From Gemmatimonadaceae bacterium (lineage in GTDB: Bacteria; Gemmatimonadota; Gemmatimonadetes; Gemmatimonadales; Gemmatimonadaceae), in assembly GCA_036496605.1 (NCBI GenBank), contig DASXKV010000032.1:1-64000 (forward strand): a stretch of DNA of 64,000 nt, written 5' to 3'. Position 1 is the first letter of the stretch. Every line of letters starts with the position of its first letter. Below the pieces are notes generated by a model. That model was not told where the DNA came from, did no database searches, and saw nothing but the letters and a program-made list of their open reading frames with translations. Shown in pieces: positions 41,770-50,800 of the stretch. Both the position numbers and the translations under genes were made by a program.

Positions 41770-43779
41770 ATGGCAACAACTGCCACCGCTCCTGTCTACG
41801 CCGGCGCCGAAGCACATGCCGAGAGTGGGCTCTGGGGCTGGCTGACCACGGTCGATCACAAGCGCATCGCCGCGCTGTACCTCGGGACGTCGCTGTTCTG
41901 GTTCCTCGTCGGCGGACTCGAAGCGAGCATCATCCGCGCGCAGCTCGCATTCCCCAACGGACAGGTCGTGTCGGCGGAGCGCTTCAACGAGCTGTTCACG
42001 ATGCACGGGACGACGATGATCTTCCTCGTCGTCATGCCGCTTTCGGCAGCCTTTTTCAATTTGCTCATCCCGCTCCAGATAGGAGCTCGAGACGTGGCCT
42101 TTCCACGTCTCAACGCCTTTAGCTATTGGGTGTATCTCTTCGGCTCGATTTTTCTCAACGTGTCCTGGTTTGTCGGGTCCGCTCCTGACGGTGGCTGGTT
42201 CGGCTACACGCCCCTCACGACACTCGCGTATTCGCATAATCTCAACATCGATTTCTGGGTACTCGGCCTGCAGATCCTTGGCGTCTCGTCGCTCGGCGCC
42301 GGATTCAACTTCATCACGACGATCATCAACATGCGGGCGCCCGGCATGTACTTCATGCGCATGCCGATGTTCACCTGGATGTCGTTCATCGTGCAGTTCC
42401 TGATCGTGCTCGCCTTTCCGGTGATCACGATCGCGCTCGTGTTTTTGCAGTTCGATCGCTTCTTCGGCACGAACTTCTACGAAATCGCGCAGGGCGGCGA
42501 TCCCCTGCTCTGGCAGCACCTCTTCTGGATCTTCGGACATCCGGAGGTCTACATCCTCATTCTGCCGGCCTTCGGTATCGTGTCCGAGGTGCTGCCGACC
42601 TTTTCGCGAAAGCCGCTGTTCGGCTATCCCGTGATGGTCTATTCGGGAATGCTCATCGCGTTCCTCGGCTTCGGCGTGTGGGCGCACCACATGTTCGCCG
42701 TTGGCATGGGCCCGATCGCCGACACGGCATTCGGCGTCACGACGATGCTCATCGCAATCCCGACGGGCGTGAAGATCTTCAACTGGATCTTCACGATGTG
42801 GGGCGGCGTCCTGCGCTTCACGACGGCGATGAAGTTCGCGATCACGCTCGTCGCTCTCTTCACGGTGGGCGGAATCTCCGGCGTGATGCACGCGTCGCCT
42901 CCGGCTGATCTGCAGCAGACCGACACCTACTTCATCGTCGCGCACTTCCACTACGTGCTCGTCGCCGGCTCGATGATGGGGCTCTTCGCCGGCGTGTATT
43001 TCTACTTCCCGAAGTTCACGGGCCGGATGCTCGACGAGAAGCTCGGCTCGTGGCACTTCTGGCTTTTCTTCATCGGCGTGAATCTCACGTTCTTCCCGAT
43101 GCACTTCTCGGGATTGTACGGGATGCCGCGTCGGATCTATCGCTACGACGTCGGCCAGGGTTGGGAGACTTTTAATCTCCTCAGTTCGATTGGGGTGATC
43201 TTCCAGGCCGTCGGCGTCGCGATCGGATTCTGGAACTTCTGGCGAAGCCGGAAGCATGGCGCGATTGCCGGCAACGATCCGTGGGGTGCACCGACGCTCG
43301 AATGGTCGATCCCATCTCCACCACCAGACTACAACTTCGCGCGCGTGCCCACCGTGACCTCGCGGTATCCGCTGTGGGACGTCAAGTCGCCAGCCCTAAC
43401 GAGTGAAGTCCCACATTCGCGGATGGGCGAAGAGCGCATCGACGTCGACGTCGGGGGACATCACACCGGGAAGGTCGGTCGCGCGATCGGTAATCCGCCG
43501 GGTGGCCCCGTTGGGTCGGTGGAAAAGGCAGCGGCATCGCCACTCACGCCCGTCCCGCCGCGTCGACTCCCGACCGCGCGCGAGCTCGGTATTCCGATGC
43601 CGAATCCGTCGATCAAGCCGCTGTTCGTCGCGCTCTTCATGACGCTGATGTTCTCGTCACTGATCGCGATTCACAAAGACAAACTGCACCTCGCCATCGC
43701 GCTCGTGATCATCTTCGCCTGCGCGCTCGCGACTTCGCTGTATGGTTGGCTCCTCACGCCGCTCGAAGACGAGCACTAG
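41770..43779 (+). CDS. coxA: Cytochrome c oxidase subunit I with C-terminal extension
   Basis: 669 residues from ATG 41770, preceded by GGAG. It contains the haem-copper oxidase core with TTVDHKRIAALYLG, FTMHGTTMIFLVVMPL, FWIFGHPEVYILILPAFG (CuB histidine and cross-linked tyrosine), AHHMFAVGM and AHFHYVLVAGSMMGLFAG (haem ligands). The core ends near ~535. A hydrophilic loop and a hydrophobic segment of two adjacent helices (LFVALFMTLMFSSLIAI, LAIALVIIFACALATSLYGWLL) extend the C-terminus by about 130 residues, an extension resembling part of subunit III in other caa3 enzymes. It reduces oxygen at the inner membrane. Confidence 0.96.
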   Translation: MATTATAPVYAGAEAHAESGLWGWLTTVDHKRIAALYLGTSLFWFLVGGLEASIIRAQLAFPNGQVVSAERFNELFTMHGTTMIFLVVMPLSAAFFNLLIPLQIGARDVAFPRLNAFSYWVYLFGSIFLNVSWFVGSAPDGGWFGYTPLTTLAYSHNLNIDFWVLGLQILGVSSLGAGFNFITTIINMRAPGMYFMRMPMFTWMSFIVQFLIVLAFPVITIALVFLQFDRFFGTNFYEIAQGGDPLLWQHLFWIFGHPEVYILILPAFGIVSEVLPTFSRKPLFGYPVMVYSGMLIAFLGFGVWAHHMFAVGMGPIADTAFGVTTMLIAIPTGVKIFNWIFTMWGGVLRFTTAMKFAITLVALFTVGGISGVMHASPPADLQQTDTYFIVAHFHYVLVAGSMMGLFAGVYFYFPKFTGRMLDEKLGSWHFWLFFIGVNLTFFPMHFSGLYGMPRRIYRYDVGQGWETFNLLSSIGVIFQAVGVAIGFWNFWRSRKHGAIAGNDPWGAPTLEWSIPSPPPDYNFARVPTVTSRYPLWDVKSPALTSEVPHSRMGEERIDVDVGGHHTGKVGRAIGNPPGGPVGSVEKAAASPLTPVPPRRLPTARELGIPMPNPSIKPLFVALFMTLMFSSLIAIHKDKLHLAIALVIIFACALATSLYGWLLTPLEDEH

Positions 43780-43800
43780 CACACAGGTCATTCCTCCACG

Positions 43801-44523
43801 ATGTCCACTTCAGCAGTCGCTCACGCGCACGGGCACGCCGGCCATCCCCCGACCACCACGGGTGTCGATCACCGCAAGGTCGCAATCTGGGCGTTCATCG
43901 GATCCGAGTGCATGCTGTTCGCCTCTCTGATCTCGACCTACCTGATCTACAAAGGCCGCAGCAAAGTTGGCCCCTTCCCCCACGAGTATTGGTGCCAAAC
44001 GACGAACGCGACGTCGGCAACTCCGATCGCGGGATGTCCAGCTGGCGCCCTCTTCAAGCCGATTCTCAACATCCCAGTGACGTCGCAGTCGACCTTCGTG
44101 CTGCTCATGTCATCGCTGGCAATGGTGCTTGCCCTCGCCGCGGTCGAGAACAAGGACAAGCCCGGGTGGGCGGGACCAGGTTGGGGCGCACGGTTGCTCG
44201 AGAACTCAAAGTTGTGGCTCCTCATGACCGCCATCCTCGGCGCCGGCTTTTTGTGCTACCAGGCGTACGAGTTTACTTCGTTCGTCAATGAAGGACTGAC
44301 GATCAAAACAAACCTGTTCGGATCGTCCTTCTTCACGCTGACGGGATTCCACGGCGCACACGTGACTGCCGGCGTGCTTTGGCTCCTGACTCTCCTCGCG
44401 ATCGATATCAAGCGCGGTCTCGGACCGCGCGACGCAGTCCTCGTCGACATTTCGGCGCTGTACTGGCACTTTGTCGACGTCGTCTGGATTGCGATCTTTA
44501 CTCTTGTCTACCTCATCCGGTAG
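43801..44523 (+). CDS. coxC: Cytochrome c oxidase subunit III
   Basis: 240 residues with five or six membrane helices and typical motifs: KVAIWAFIGSECMLFASLISTYLIY, FLCYQAYEFTSFVNEGLTI, FFTLTGFHGAHVTAGVLWLLTLL and ALYWHFVDVVWIAIFTLVYLI. A soluble insert after the first helix (WCQTTNATSATPIAGCPAGAL) holds two cysteines. It lies 22 nt after coxA in the oxidase operon. Confidence 0.94.
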   Translation: MSTSAVAHAHGHAGHPPTTTGVDHRKVAIWAFIGSECMLFASLISTYLIYKGRSKVGPFPHEYWCQTTNATSATPIAGCPAGALFKPILNIPVTSQSTFVLLMSSLAMVLALAAVENKDKPGWAGPGWGARLLENSKLWLLMTAILGAGFLCYQAYEFTSFVNEGLTIKTNLFGSSFFTLTGFHGAHVTAGVLWLLTLLAIDIKRGLGPRDAVLVDISALYWHFVDVVWIAIFTLVYLIR

Positions 44524-44531
44524 CGGTGTCT

Positions 44532-44903
44532 ATGGCTCACGAACCTGTCCACGAGACCAGCAGCGATTCGATCGCGGCCGCCGAGGCGCACGCAGCCGAG
44601 GGGGTGGTACACGAGCACCCCAATTGGGGCACGTACAAGTGGGTCGCGCTGATCCTCACCGTGATCACGATCATGGAGGTGTGGGTGTATTACATCCCCG
44701 CCTTCGTCGCGTCCCGTCTGTTCGTACCGGCGCTCCTTATCATGTCCGCGGTGAAATTCGCGATCGTCGTGCTCTTCTACATGCATCTCAAGTACGATCA
44801 TAAGCTGTTCCGGGCGTTGTTCACCGGGCCGCTGCTCATCGCGATGACGACGATCGTCGCGCTGATGTTTTTGTTCGCGAAGCTGGTCATTCGGACGGGT
44901 TAG
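44532..44903 (+). CDS. coxD: Cytochrome c oxidase subunit IV
   Basis: 123 residues: a His/Glu-rich N-terminus, then three membrane helices (YKWVALILTVITIMEVWVYYI, LFVPALLIMSAVKFAIVVLFYM and LLIAMTTIVALMFLFA). The KFAIVVLFYMHLKYD motif is diagnostic of prokaryotic subunit IV (COX4_pro, CtaF). ATG 44532 is 8 nt after coxC. A longer in-frame opening upstream lies inside coxC and is discounted. Confidence 0.92.
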   Translation: MAHEPVHETSSDSIAAAEAHAAEGVVHEHPNWGTYKWVALILTVITIMEVWVYYIPAFVASRLFVPALLIMSAVKFAIVVLFYMHLKYDHKLFRALFTGPLLIAMTTIVALMFLFAKLVIRTG

Positions 44904-44925
44904 CTGTCATGCCGAAGAAGCTAGG

Positions 44926-45789
44926 ATGAGTCTTCCGTTCCTCTTTTTTCCTCTCCTGCACGCCGGCGCCACGCTCAGTCCGTGGCGCTTCTCCGTTCAT
45001 CTCAGCACGGTGATCGGAATCATCGCGCTCGCGGCGCTTTACCGCTGGCGCGCCCAGGTCGGCGCACGTGAGGGACATGAGCTCGTTAGAAGCAAGCCGG
45101 CGCTGCTGACGTTTGCTCTGATCACGCTCTTCCTTTCTCTCAATGGCTGGCTGCACGACTTGAGCGACTCCTATTTGTTCAGCGCGCACATGGTCCAGCA
45201 CCTCGTGCTCGCGCTGCTCGTCGCACCGATTCTCATCATGGCAACGCCAGGCTGGATGCTCCGTCCGGCGCTCGCCAATCGCCCTGTCGCTGCCATCGCC
45301 CGTTGGGTGACCAATCCATTGCGCGCCTTCGCGATCTTCAACGTCGTGATGTGCGGCTGGCATCTACCGCCGCTCTACAACCTCGCGATGGCGCACCACA
45401 ACGTGCACATCGTCCAGCACCTCATGTTCTTGATTGCAGCGGTGCTGATGTGGTGGCCCATCCTGAGTCCGCTGCCCGAGCTCCCGCGGCTCGCGTATCC
45501 CATGCAGATGCTCTACCTGTTCCTCATGAGCATCCCCATGTCGATCGTCGCGGTGTATATCGCGTATGCGGACTCGGTGCTTTATCCGGCGTACTCAATC
45601 GCGCCACGCATCTGGGGCATCTCGCCGATGCAGGACCAGCTCATCGGTGGACTGATCATGTGGATCCCCGGCGGCCTGTTCTTTTTCACCATCATCTCGG
45701 TCATCTTCTTCCGATGGCAGCAGCACGACGGCGACGAGACAGTTGCCGGTGCGCAAGTAGCGGCCGGGCATTTGCCGGTCGCGCGGTAG
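44926..45789 (+). CDS. ctaG: Cytochrome c oxidase assembly protein CtaG (caa3 type)
   Basis: 287 residues with about seven membrane helices. The family motifs DSYLFSAHMVQHLVLALLVAPILIMATPGW and AHHNVHIVQHLMFLIAAVLMWWPILSP include the conserved histidines, and the C-terminal half has SPMQDQLIGGLIMWIPGGLFFF. This is the Bacillus-type CtaG, needed for caa3 formation and unrelated to the Cox11-type CtaG. It is the last gene of the operon; a GGTGYTAGGTG-type inverted repeat follows. Confidence 0.92.
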   Translation: MSLPFLFFPLLHAGATLSPWRFSVHLSTVIGIIALAALYRWRAQVGAREGHELVRSKPALLTFALITLFLSLNGWLHDLSDSYLFSAHMVQHLVLALLVAPILIMATPGWMLRPALANRPVAAIARWVTNPLRAFAIFNVVMCGWHLPPLYNLAMAHHNVHIVQHLMFLIAAVLMWWPILSPLPELPRLAYPMQMLYLFLMSIPMSIVAVYIAYADSVLYPAYSIAPRIWGISPMQDQLIGGLIMWIPGGLFFFTIISVIFFRWQQHDGDETVAGAQVAAGHLPVAR

Positions 45790-45796
45790 AATCGTC

Positions 45797-45866
45797 TGCT
45801 AGGTGCTGGGTGCTAGGTGAGAAGTGCCGGAATCGCGCGCTGACACCTAGCACCTGTCACCTGGCA
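45797..45866. repeat. Intergenic inverted repeat, GGTGYTAGGTG type, after the oxidase operon
   Basis: Left arm TGCTAGGTGCTGGGTGCTAG (from 45797) faces right arm CACCTAGCACCTGTCACCTG (from 45844), with a ~24-nt loop. It is positioned 8 nt after the ctaG stop. There is no T-tract. Same type as 10158-10215. Confidence 0.88.
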
Positions 45867-45892
45867 TCCGAAGCGTTTTAGCCGAGGCGTTC

Positions 45893-47179
45893 ATGAGTAC
45901 AACTCTTCTTCCGCCCACCGAACAAATCGGAACGGTCGCGGGCCGACCGAAGACTACGGTTGGCGGACCCAAGCGATCGCGAGAGAGACTGCTCTCGCTG
46001 GACGTTTTCCGCGGCCTCACCGTCGCGGGAATGTTGCTCGTGAACGATCCAGGGACATGGAGCGCCATCTATCCGCCGCTCGAGCACGCGTCGTGGAATG
46101 GCTGGACGCCGACGGACCTCGTCTTCCCGTTCTTCCTTTTCATCGTCGGCATAACGACTCACCTTTCGCTCAGCGCTCGCCGTGCGCGCGGCGCCGACGA
46201 GACCGACATCCGCCGACAAATCCTTCGTCGCGGCGCACTTATCTTTTTGCTCGGATTCCTCCTCAACGGATTCCCATTCTTCACCTGGGGCGATGTCAGC
46301 GGCATCGCCGATCCGAGCTTCCTGCACAGGGTGGTTGACCGCCTCTTTCACTGGCGGATCATGGGCGTGCTGCAGCGTATCGGGCTGGCATACATGTGCG
46401 CCGCACTTCTCACACAGGGTGCGTCACTCAAACGAATCGTCATCACCGTTGGCGCGCTGCTCCTCGGATATTGGATGATCATGACCGCGTTGCCCGTCCC
46501 AGGCTCGGGCGGAACGCTCGGCGGTTTGGTGCTCGACGTTCCGTCCGGAACGATGGCGGCGTACTGGGATCGTTTGTTACTCGACTGGAGCCGCTTCGGT
46601 CTGGGCAATCACATCTGGACCGGGAGCGTCACCTTCGATCCCGAGGGCTTGCTCTCGACGATACCGGCCATCTGCACGGCCATGCTCGGCGTGATCGCGG
46701 GCCGCTGGATCGGCAGCGAGCGAGCAATAGAAGAACGACTCAACGGGCTCTTCGCCGCCGGCTGCCTCGCGATGACGTTCGGCATGATCTGGAACTGGGG
46801 TTTTCCGATCAACAAGAGCATCTGGACGAGCTCCTACGTGATCTTCACCGCCGGAATGGCGGGTTTGTCGATCGCGACAATCATGTGGCTCGTCGATGTC
46901 CACGGTTTGCGGCGGTGGACCAACTTCTTTGTCATCTACGGCACGAATCCGCTCATCGCGTTCATGGGCTCGGGACTCGTCGCGCGGCTCATTTATTCCG
47001 TGATTTCCGTGAATTATCACGGCTCTCGAACCTCGCTCGAGAATGCGATCTACGAGACGCTTTTCGGGTCTTGGCTGTCCCCCGTGAACGCGTCGCTCGC
47101 CTTCGCATTGTGCTTCGTCGGTCTCTGGTACTGCGTCCTGCTCGTCTTGTACCGACGCAAGATCTTCCTGAAGGTCTAA
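45893..47179 (+). CDS. NagX/HGSNAT-like membrane acyltransferase (DUF5009/DUF1624)
   Basis: 428 residues with about ten to twelve membrane helices. The N-terminal signature LLSLDVFRGLTVAGMLLVNDPGTWSAIYPPLEHASWNGWTPTDLVFPFFLFIVG is that of the heparan-alpha-glucosaminide N-acetyltransferase/NagX group, which passes acetyl groups to amino sugars across the inner membrane. The later GVLQRIGLAYM and NPLIAFMGSGLVARL segments also fit. The neighbouring PBP4 gene suggests a cell-wall sugar role, but the substrate cannot be read from sequence. Confidence 0.85.
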   Translation: MSTTLLPPTEQIGTVAGRPKTTVGGPKRSRERLLSLDVFRGLTVAGMLLVNDPGTWSAIYPPLEHASWNGWTPTDLVFPFFLFIVGITTHLSLSARRARGADETDIRRQILRRGALIFLLGFLLNGFPFFTWGDVSGIADPSFLHRVVDRLFHWRIMGVLQRIGLAYMCAALLTQGASLKRIVITVGALLLGYWMIMTALPVPGSGGTLGGLVLDVPSGTMAAYWDRLLLDWSRFGLGNHIWTGSVTFDPEGLLSTIPAICTAMLGVIAGRWIGSERAIEERLNGLFAAGCLAMTFGMIWNWGFPINKSIWTSSYVIFTAGMAGLSIATIMWLVDVHGLRRWTNFFVIYGTNPLIAFMGSGLVARLIYSVISVNYHGSRTSLENAIYETLFGSWLSPVNASLAFALCFVGLWYCVLLVLYRRKIFLKV

Positions 47180-47295
47180 GCGAGCCTTCGACCACCGATA
47201 CTCGACTAAAAGTCTCGTGCTCCGCGCGCGAAACCGGAGCGATTCCGCGCGCGGAGTGTACGGAGTCTGGAACACGAGTTGCCACCCTCGACGTC

Positions 47296-48966
47296 ATGAG
47301 CGCGAATCGCACCCCTATCAGGAGTCGTCGTCTCGGCATGCTCTCGCGGCACGCGCTGTTCTTTCTCTGTGCCTCGGGCTTGGCAGTCGGCGCTCGTGAG
47401 CTCCGCGCTGCACCGACGAGCGCGCGGTTCCAATCCGCTCAGGCTAGCCAGCAGGACGCCGGCGGCGCGTCCGATTCGCTGACCGCGACGCCGCGCAAGA
47501 CCGGGCGCAAGTCCAAGCTATCGAGACGCCGCTCTTCACGAAGCAACGTCAGCCGCGGCGAGATCGCGAGCAAAGCCGCTGCTCCGTTGTGGACATCCCC
47601 TCGTGGCGTGGAGTCGCTCGAGAGCGACCTGCGGAGCGCGCTCACGCAGCACACCCGTCGCGGGCAATGGGGCGTGATGATCGTCTCGCTCACGCGTGGT
47701 GATACGCTGTTCCGCGAGAGTCCCGACGCAATGATGCAGCCCGCGTCGACGATGAAGATGTACACCTCTGTGCTTGCGCTCGATCGATTCGGGCCTGAGT
47801 ACCAGTTCAAGACCGCCGCACTTCACGACGGCGTGCTCAATCCTGATGGTCTTCTCGCGGGGAATCTCTATCTGCGTGGGAGCGGTGACCCGTCGCTTTC
47901 GCCTCGGTTCTGGGGCACGACAAACCCGATGGATTCGCTCGCGCAGCTCATCCTCGCCAGGGGCGTGCGGCACATTCACGGTGACATCGTCGGCGATGCG
48001 AGTGCATTCGATCCGCAACTCGTGCCGGAAGGCTGGCAGACGCGATACCTCGGTGCCGCGTACGCCGCGCGCGTATCGGCACTTTCGTTGAACGAGAATC
48101 TCGTGTGGGTCGTCGTGCAGGCGGACGGCAAGAAGGCTGTCGTCACGCTCGACCCGGCCACGACGACGATTCCGGTGCAGAGCACCGTTCGCGTTGTCGG
48201 TGGTAGTGGTGGCCGCATCAGCGCCGTTCGACAGAAGGACGGCTCGATTCTCGTTCGCGGCTCGATCGGCAGCAGTGCACCGCCGCAAAGATATTCGCTT
48301 GTCGTCGATGACCCGGCGTCGTTCACGACCGGCGCACTGCGCGCTGCGTTGGAGAAGGCGGGTGTCACAGTCGATGGCCGCGTGACGGTGGGTACGACAC
48401 CAGGTACTGCGACGGAGCTCGCGTCAATCTCCTCACCGACCTTGGCGAATATCATCGCCGAGATGAACCGGGAGAGCATCAATCTCTATGCGGAGCTGCT
48501 CTTCCGCGACGCAGCCCACGCGGCGGCGCCGGATCAGGTTGGCTCCGCGCAGACGGGGCTCGCCACGCTTCGGAGTCTCCTTTCGGCCAAAGTTGCGGCG
48601 CGTCCCGAGGACGTTCAGGTCTCCGACGGCAGCGGGCTTTCGGTGCTCGACCGCGTCACACCGCGCTCGATGGTCGAGCTCCTCTCGTTCGCGCATCAGG
48701 CACCGTGGGGCGCGACGTTCCATGCGTCGCTGCCGCTCGAGGGGGAGTCCGGGACGCTGCGCCATCGCGCCCGCCACACGCCGGCCCGCGGTAATCTCCA
48801 CGCGAAGACCGGTACGACCAATACCGTTGCGTCGTTAGGCGGCTACGTCACCGCCAAGAACGGCGAGATCCTCGCGTTCTCGTTCATCTACAACGGCAGC
48901 GATCGTTGGAACGCAAAGCTGGCGATGGATCAGATGGGGGCGACGTTAGCCGAATTCGTGCGCTAG
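47296..48966 (+). CDS. dacB: D-alanyl-D-alanine carboxypeptidase/endopeptidase (PBP4 family)
   Basis: 556 residues from ATG 47296. An N-terminal signal (LSRHALFFLCASGLAVGA) is followed by a basic Ser/Arg-rich spacer (PRKTGRKSKLSRRRSSRSN). The penicillin-binding motifs are SxxK as STMK (Ser151, Lys154), SxN as SIN (394-396) and KTG (504-506). The large insert between SxxK and SxN is the PBP4 (S13) hallmark. The enzyme trims or cleaves peptidoglycan cross-links in the periplasm. A much longer in-frame opening upstream lies over the acyltransferase gene and is a shadow. Confidence 0.94.
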   Translation: MSANRTPIRSRRLGMLSRHALFFLCASGLAVGARELRAAPTSARFQSAQASQQDAGGASDSLTATPRKTGRKSKLSRRRSSRSNVSRGEIASKAAAPLWTSPRGVESLESDLRSALTQHTRRGQWGVMIVSLTRGDTLFRESPDAMMQPASTMKMYTSVLALDRFGPEYQFKTAALHDGVLNPDGLLAGNLYLRGSGDPSLSPRFWGTTNPMDSLAQLILARGVRHIHGDIVGDASAFDPQLVPEGWQTRYLGAAYAARVSALSLNENLVWVVVQADGKKAVVTLDPATTTIPVQSTVRVVGGSGGRISAVRQKDGSILVRGSIGSSAPPQRYSLVVDDPASFTTGALRAALEKAGVTVDGRVTVGTTPGTATELASISSPTLANIIAEMNRESINLYAELLFRDAAHAAAPDQVGSAQTGLATLRSLLSAKVAARPEDVQVSDGSGLSVLDRVTPRSMVELLSFAHQAPWGATFHASLPLEGESGTLRHRARHTPARGNLHAKTGTTNTVASLGGYVTAKNGEILAFSFIYNGSDRWNAKLAMDQMGATLAEFVR

Positions 48967-48983
48967 AGAACGCGCGGCGACGA

Positions 48984-50126
48984 CTACGATTGGCGGATCT
49001 TAATGCCTCGCTTGCCGAGCTCCTCGATATAGCGCGCGGCTGGAACGCACTCGTCAGGCGTGTGTACGCCAGCCGGCTTCACCTCGCCACGCACCTGCAT
49101 CATGCCGGTGATCGACAGCGAGTAGCCCGTCGTTCGCATCATTGCACTCACGTGATGCGTCTCGTCGTAGCGGTCGATGAGCTCGAAAGTCAACGTCTTC
49201 TGCGAGCCTCCCTTCGTACCGTTCACGACGACGCGTAAGGCAACGAGATCCTTTCCTTCCGGTTTCGTTAGGCGCGGCCCGACGATCGCCATGAACGCCT
49301 CGCGCGGGATGATCTTCATCCCCTTGACCTCGACTGGATCGAGGTCCAGCAGCCCCAGCTCGCGAATTGCTTCCATTCGCTCGGCGTGCCCCGGATAGCG
49401 CAGCGTCTTGTACTCCATCTCCGGGATCTTCCCTTCGTACCGGAACGCCATCGTCGAGAGACCGCCAGCGGTGTGAAAAGCTTCGAGTGTACCAACACCA
49501 TCCCCGAAGTTCACTGGCTCGAGCTCGGAGAGCGCGCGCACGTGTGTGCGCTTACCATTTCGCAGCACCCACGAAAGCGTCGTGTAGTAGTCGAGTACGC
49601 CCTCGAACGAATAGACGATCTGATAATTGAGCGGCGGCTCCGGTTCCTGCGGCAATCCGCCGACATAGATTCGCACGGCGCGAACGTTGTCGAGCTGCCG
49701 AATGCCGTACTCGGCGAGAATGTTCACCATTCCCGGCGCGAGTCCCGTGTCGGGCACGACGGTGATGCTCTTCCGCCGCGCTTCGGCGTCGAGCGTTTTC
49801 TGTTGGTTGACGATCTCCGTGTTGCCGCCCAGGTCGGTGAAATGAACCCCCGCTTCGACGGCGAGACGCGCCATGTCGAAGTTGAAGTAGTAGGGAATGG
49901 CGCTCATGGCCGCGTCGCACTCGCGCATCAGCCCGCGAACGGCGTCTTCGTCCCGCACGTCGAGCGGCGTCGGAAGCAAACGACGGCCGGAATGCGGCGC
50001 GAGGAAGTCGGGCAGATGATTGATCTTCAGATCTGCGAGTCGGACCTGTTCGACTTCTTTATCCTGCAACAAATCATAGGCGCAAGCGGAGCCTTGTAAA
50101 CCGGCACCGAGAACGAGCATCCGCAT
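48984..50126 (-). CDS. Saccharopine dehydrogenase-like oxidoreductase
   Basis: 380 residues. An N-terminal Rossmann motif (MLVLGAGLQGSACAYDLL) for NAD(P), CDAAMSAIPYYFNFDMARLAVEAGVHFTDLGGNTE and VPDTGLAPGMVNILAEYGI are standard for the saccharopine dehydrogenase/Lys9-like family. The C-terminal catalytic domain contains KTLRYPGHAERMEAIRELGLLD, typical of the group that includes lysine 6-dehydrogenase and carboxynorspermidine synthase-like enzymes. The substrate cannot be fixed. It is convergent with dacB and divergent from the CoA-binding gene. Confidence 0.85.
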   Translation of the reverse strand: MRMLVLGAGLQGSACAYDLLQDKEVEQVRLADLKINHLPDFLAPHSGRRLLPTPLDVRDEDAVRGLMRECDAAMSAIPYYFNFDMARLAVEAGVHFTDLGGNTEIVNQQKTLDAEARRKSITVVPDTGLAPGMVNILAEYGIRQLDNVRAVRIYVGGLPQEPEPPLNYQIVYSFEGVLDYYTTLSWVLRNGKRTHVRALSELEPVNFGDGVGTLEAFHTAGGLSTMAFRYEGKIPEMEYKTLRYPGHAERMEAIRELGLLDLDPVEVKGMKIIPREAFMAIVGPRLTKPEGKDLVALRVVVNGTKGGSQKTLTFELIDRYDETHHVSAMMRTTGYSLSITGMMQVRGEVKPAGVHTPDECVPAARYIEELGKRGIKIRQS

Positions 50127-50301
50127 TCAGAAACGTCTCCTCAAGTGGTGAAAACGCTGCAGGGCAACGGAAAAGCTAAACACGTCCCTTCTCACACGGC
50201 ACCCGACTAAGGTTGTCGATCGATGTGCCGGGAATGGAATTTGAGAGCGGCAGCCTAAGGGAGATTCTCCCTCGTTATCATCGAGGCCCGATAACTATGA
50301 G

Positions 50302-50772
50302 ATGCACATGAGCGAGCCCGCGCTCGCGAACACCAGCGATTGGCGCCGTCATCTCATCGAGGACACGCGTGGCATTCGTCGCGTGCTCGAGGAGACGCGC
50401 CGGATCGCCGTGCTCGGCATCAAGATCGCAGAATCTGCTGCTCCCGCATTCTATGTTCCGGAGTACGTGCAGCAGGCCGGGTTCGAGATCGTCCCGGTGC
50501 CAGTGTACTACCCGGAGTGCACGGAAATACTCGGGGAAAGAGTCTACAGAACCGTCGCGGAGATTCCCGGCGAAGTCGACATGGTGAATGTCTTTCGCCG
50601 GCCGCACCGCATTCCCGCGCATGTCGACGACATCATTCGCAAGCAACCCAAATCAGTCTGGTTTCAGCTCGGCATCCGCAGCGATGACGCAGCCGAACAG
50701 CTCGCGCGCGCGGGCATCGATGTCGTGCAGGATCGTTGCTTGATGGTGGAGTTGCAGCACATCGGGAAGTAG
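50302..50772 (+). CDS. CoA-binding protein (CoA_binding_2, YccU-like)
   Basis: 156 residues with a Rossmann-like CoA_binding_2 domain: IRRVLEETRRIAVLGIKI (nucleotide loop), VPVYYPECTEILGERVYRTVAEIPGEVDMVNVFRRP, SVWFQLGIRSDDAAEQLARAGIDVVQDRCLMVEL. Stand-alone members are small cytoplasmic proteins of unknown function. ATG 50308 is an alternative start. Upstream 50250-50266 holds a GGGAGATTCTCCC dyad that may be regulatory. Confidence 0.88.
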   Translation: MHMSEPALANTSDWRRHLIEDTRGIRRVLEETRRIAVLGIKIAESAAPAFYVPEYVQQAGFEIVPVPVYYPECTEILGERVYRTVAEIPGEVDMVNVFRRPHRIPAHVDDIIRKQPKSVWFQLGIRSDDAAEQLARAGIDVVQDRCLMVELQHIGK

Positions 50773-50800
50773 CACTTCTTTTCACTCAGCACGACAGAAC

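Noticed and set aside
41734-43257. 507-residue minus-strand open frame opposite coxA
   Set aside because: It is wholly antisense to the cytochrome oxidase subunit I gene, has extreme Arg/His/Glu composition and matches no family. Long antisense frames are common in GC-rich genes.
46396-47295. Upstream extension of the dacB frame
   Set aside because: It overlaps the membrane acyltransferase gene out of frame; the signal peptide begins at 47296.
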